52,191 nt of DNA from JARRQJ01 sp037381915. Its GTDB lineage: Bacteria; Pseudomonadota; Gammaproteobacteria; DRLM01. A model generated the notes under the pieces. It was not told the origin of the DNA. It worked only from the letters and a program-made list of their open reading frames with translations, and searched no databases. Positions 50,593 through 52,191 of the stretch are shown here, piece by piece; position 1 is the stretch's first letter; every line of letters begins with the position of its first letter. The translations under genes were made by a program, and so were the position numbers. The DNA lies in the NCBI GenBank assembly GCA_037381915.1, contig JARRQJ010000026.1:1-52191 (forward strand), written 5' to 3'.

Positions 50593-52191
50593 TCAAGCCT
50601 TCATCGGAAGAGTGAATGAAAACTCGCTACCCTTGCCCACCTCACTGCTTACCCGTATCCGACCCCCATGCATCTCGATTACATTCTTAGCTATATATAG
50701 CCCAAGGCCGGTCCCCTTTTCAATTGAGGACGAACCCTGGGAAACGCGATAGAAGCGGTCAAAGATCGTCCATTGCTCGTCCAGCGGGATCCCCATCCCG
50801 GTATCCCGGATGGAGCCCTTGATAAACCTCCTGTTCTGATACAGGGTGACGGTGATCGCGCCTCCCGGAGCGGTGAATTTGACGGCATTGTCCACAATAT
50901 GACCGATGGCCTGCTCAAGCTTGACGGCGTCCCCATGGATCCGGCTTTCGCCCTCGAACTTCTCCATGTGCAGATCGAGCCGCTTGCGCTCCGCAAGCAG
51001 CCGATATTTATCGACTATTCCCGCAATCAGATCCTGCAACACGACGGTTTCGGGGATCAGCTTCACATCCCCGGATTCCAGGCTGGAGATTTCCAGGAGG
51101 TCGTTGATGAGCTTCACCAGCTCATCGGAACTCTTGGACATCAGGTCGAGGTATTCCGTTTGCTTCCTGCTCAACGGCCCGGCAATGCAGTCTCTAAGAT
51201 TATCTATAGAGCCCTTGATAGAGGTAAGCGGCGTCCTTAATTCGTGTGAAACCTGCAAGACAAACTCCGATTTCAGGCGGTCCACCTCCTTGATACTGGT
51301 GACGTCTTGAAATACCGTCACCTTTCCCAACAGATCGCCCTGCTCATCCCTCAAGGGAACCGACGTGGCCTTGAGTACCCGCAGCGCGGCGCGCGCCGAC
51401 TGGGACACCTCTATTTCCTCCGTCAGTTGCTGGTCGGCGTTCTGGAAGACGTCGTGGAGCGGCGGCACCTCACGTTCGATCACCCCCACGTCTTTGGGCA
51501 TATCCTCCCCGTTAATCCCCAAGAGCCTCATGGCGGCCGGATTAATCAACACGATTTCTCCAGCCGTATCGATCACGATGATGCCGTCGGTAATCTCGTG
51601 AATAATTCTCTCTGTTTTATGTTTCTCATTGCGAAGCTGGGAGATGAGCTGGGCAAGTTCGCGGGTTCTCGACTTGACGTTATCTTCAAGGGTCGCATTC
51701 AGCTCATCCAGCCTCCTGTTTGCCCGCCGGATTTGTTGCTCCACTTCTTTCCTATCCGTGACATCCGTGGCGACACCCGCACTTACCTGCTTTTCCAGCG
51801 CGGCGGCCCTCACGCGCTCCCGGTCCGCCGGATGAATGTTCTCCACCCATGACAGAGGATTTTCATAAAGACTCTTACACGTTTGATCCCAGATCGTTTC
51901 GTACGCAGGACTGATGTAAATGATCCGATCCTTTTCCGGAGTCGACATCCAGAACACCTCCGCGATGTTCTCCGCCATCTGACGCAGACGCTCCTCGCTT
52001 TCGCGCAATGCCGCCTTCTCCTGCCTGCGGACGGTTTCGTCCTTCACGGTTACCACGCTCCCGATGACCGCACCGTGTTTGCGGATTGGATTGCAGACCA
52101 GATCGACGGGCATGCTCGTACCGTCACGATGCATGACCACCATGCTGTCGCAGGAACAAGAGCGTCCGTCGCCAGACTTGAAGATCGGATC
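50593..52191 (-). CDS. Multi-PAS sensor histidine kinase, N-terminus beyond the window
   Basis: The frame is open to the right edge, so at least the N-terminal part is missing; the first visible residues belong to a PAS domain (RDGTSMPVDLVCNPIRKHG). Then come a second PAS with a shortened C-terminal part (NIAEVFWMSTPEKDRIIY to GVATDVTDRK), a coiled coil (RRANRRLDELNATLEDNVKSRTREL), a third PAS (ITDGIIVIDTAGEIVLINPAAMRL, ending VFQDVTSIKEVD) and the kinase core: FVLQVSHELRTPLTSIKGS with the phosphoacceptor, VDNAVKFTAPGGAI, IRDTGMGI and GLGLYIAKNVIEMHGG. No transmembrane helix is in the visible part. It shares an operon with the CHASE2 kinase (25-bp gap). Both may feed one regulator, but none is visible. 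Confidence 0.9.
   Translation of the reverse strand, partial: DPIFKSGDGRSCSCDSMVVMHRDGTSMPVDLVCNPIRKHGAVIGSVVTVKDETVRRQEKAALRESEERLRQMAENIAEVFWMSTPEKDRIIYISPAYETIWDQTCKSLYENPLSWVENIHPADRERVRAAALEKQVSAGVATDVTDRKEVEQQIRRANRRLDELNATLEDNVKSRTRELAQLISQLRNEKHKTERIIHEITDGIIVIDTAGEIVLINPAAMRLLGINGEDMPKDVGVIEREVPPLHDVFQNADQQLTEEIEVSQSARAALRVLKATSVPLRDEQGDLLGKVTVFQDVTSIKEVDRLKSEFVLQVSHELRTPLTSIKGSIDNLRDCIAGPLSRKQTEYLDLMSKSSDELVKLINDLLEISSLESGDVKLIPETVVLQDLIAGIVDKYRLLAERKRLDLHMEKFEGESRIHGDAVKLEQAIGHIVDNAVKFTAPGGAITVTLYQNRRFIKGSIRDTGMGIPLDEQWTIFDRFYRVSQGSSSIEKGTGLGLYIAKNVIEMHGGRIRVSSEVGKGSEFSFTLPMKA

Overview
This window is GC-rich and densely coded, with short gaps, frequent four-base ATGA gene overlaps and good Shine-Dalgarno sites. 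Gene content points to a free-living, environmental gammaproteobacterium or close relative: endonuclease III, Pol IV, a FixL/FixJ-type network, CHASE2 kinases, a host-attachment family protein, a LOG protein and DUF2892 membrane proteins. No rRNA, tRNA, CRISPR array, integrase or intact insertion sequence was seen. The assignment rests on gene flavour only, not on a marker gene.

Region 1 (1-10.6 kb) holds a ZIP metal transporter, a zinc alcohol dehydrogenase, a decayed isoprenylcysteine-methyltransferase-like gene and dinB. A minus-strand series follows: rtcA, an orphan PEP-utilising protein and a THUMP protein; then a cyclopropane-fatty-acid-synthase-type methyltransferase with an FAD oxidoreductase, preceded by a 26-codon leader ORF; then nth with an MJ1316/DUF504 protein. 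RtcA, THUMP and MJ1316 share an RNA-end or RNA-binding theme. The methyltransferase/FAD pair looks like a machine for mid-chain-modified fatty acids.

Region 2 (10.8-20.5 kb) holds a DUF2279 envelope protein and a three-gene minus-strand operon: exported isoaspartyl methyltransferase, polytopic spermidine-synthase-like protein and stand-alone CheR. Small conserved proteins, a HhH-GPD-like protein, a CapA-type protein and an M28 peptidase follow.

Region 3 (21-42 kb) is a stress and redox-signalling island. It contains a host-attachment (release-factor-like) protein, a divergent second-type GroEL, nitroreductase, universal stress protein, a CheB-CheR-PAS fusion chained to a PAS kinase and a FixJ-type regulator, a second FixL/FixJ-like pair, a PilZ protein, Hsp20, DUF2934, a single-domain receiver, catalase with an OxyR-like half site, a second ZIP transporter, a broken dps, a LOG protein, a beta-CASP nuclease and two related DUF2892 proteins. 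The mixture resembles the dormancy or hypoxia regulons known elsewhere, but no shared operator was found here.

Region 4 (42-52.2 kb) is the most unusual part. On the minus strand, in transcription order, are a PAS histidine kinase (cut by the window end), a CHASE2 histidine kinase, a 1144-residue FecR-TPR-outer-membrane-barrel protein, a 105-residue protein with a cysteine-rich C-terminus and a metacaspase-like protease. I propose this as a candidate undescribed envelope-signalling and proteolysis system. The downstream gap of about 850 bp contains a clean minus-strand terminator and a REP-like palindrome.
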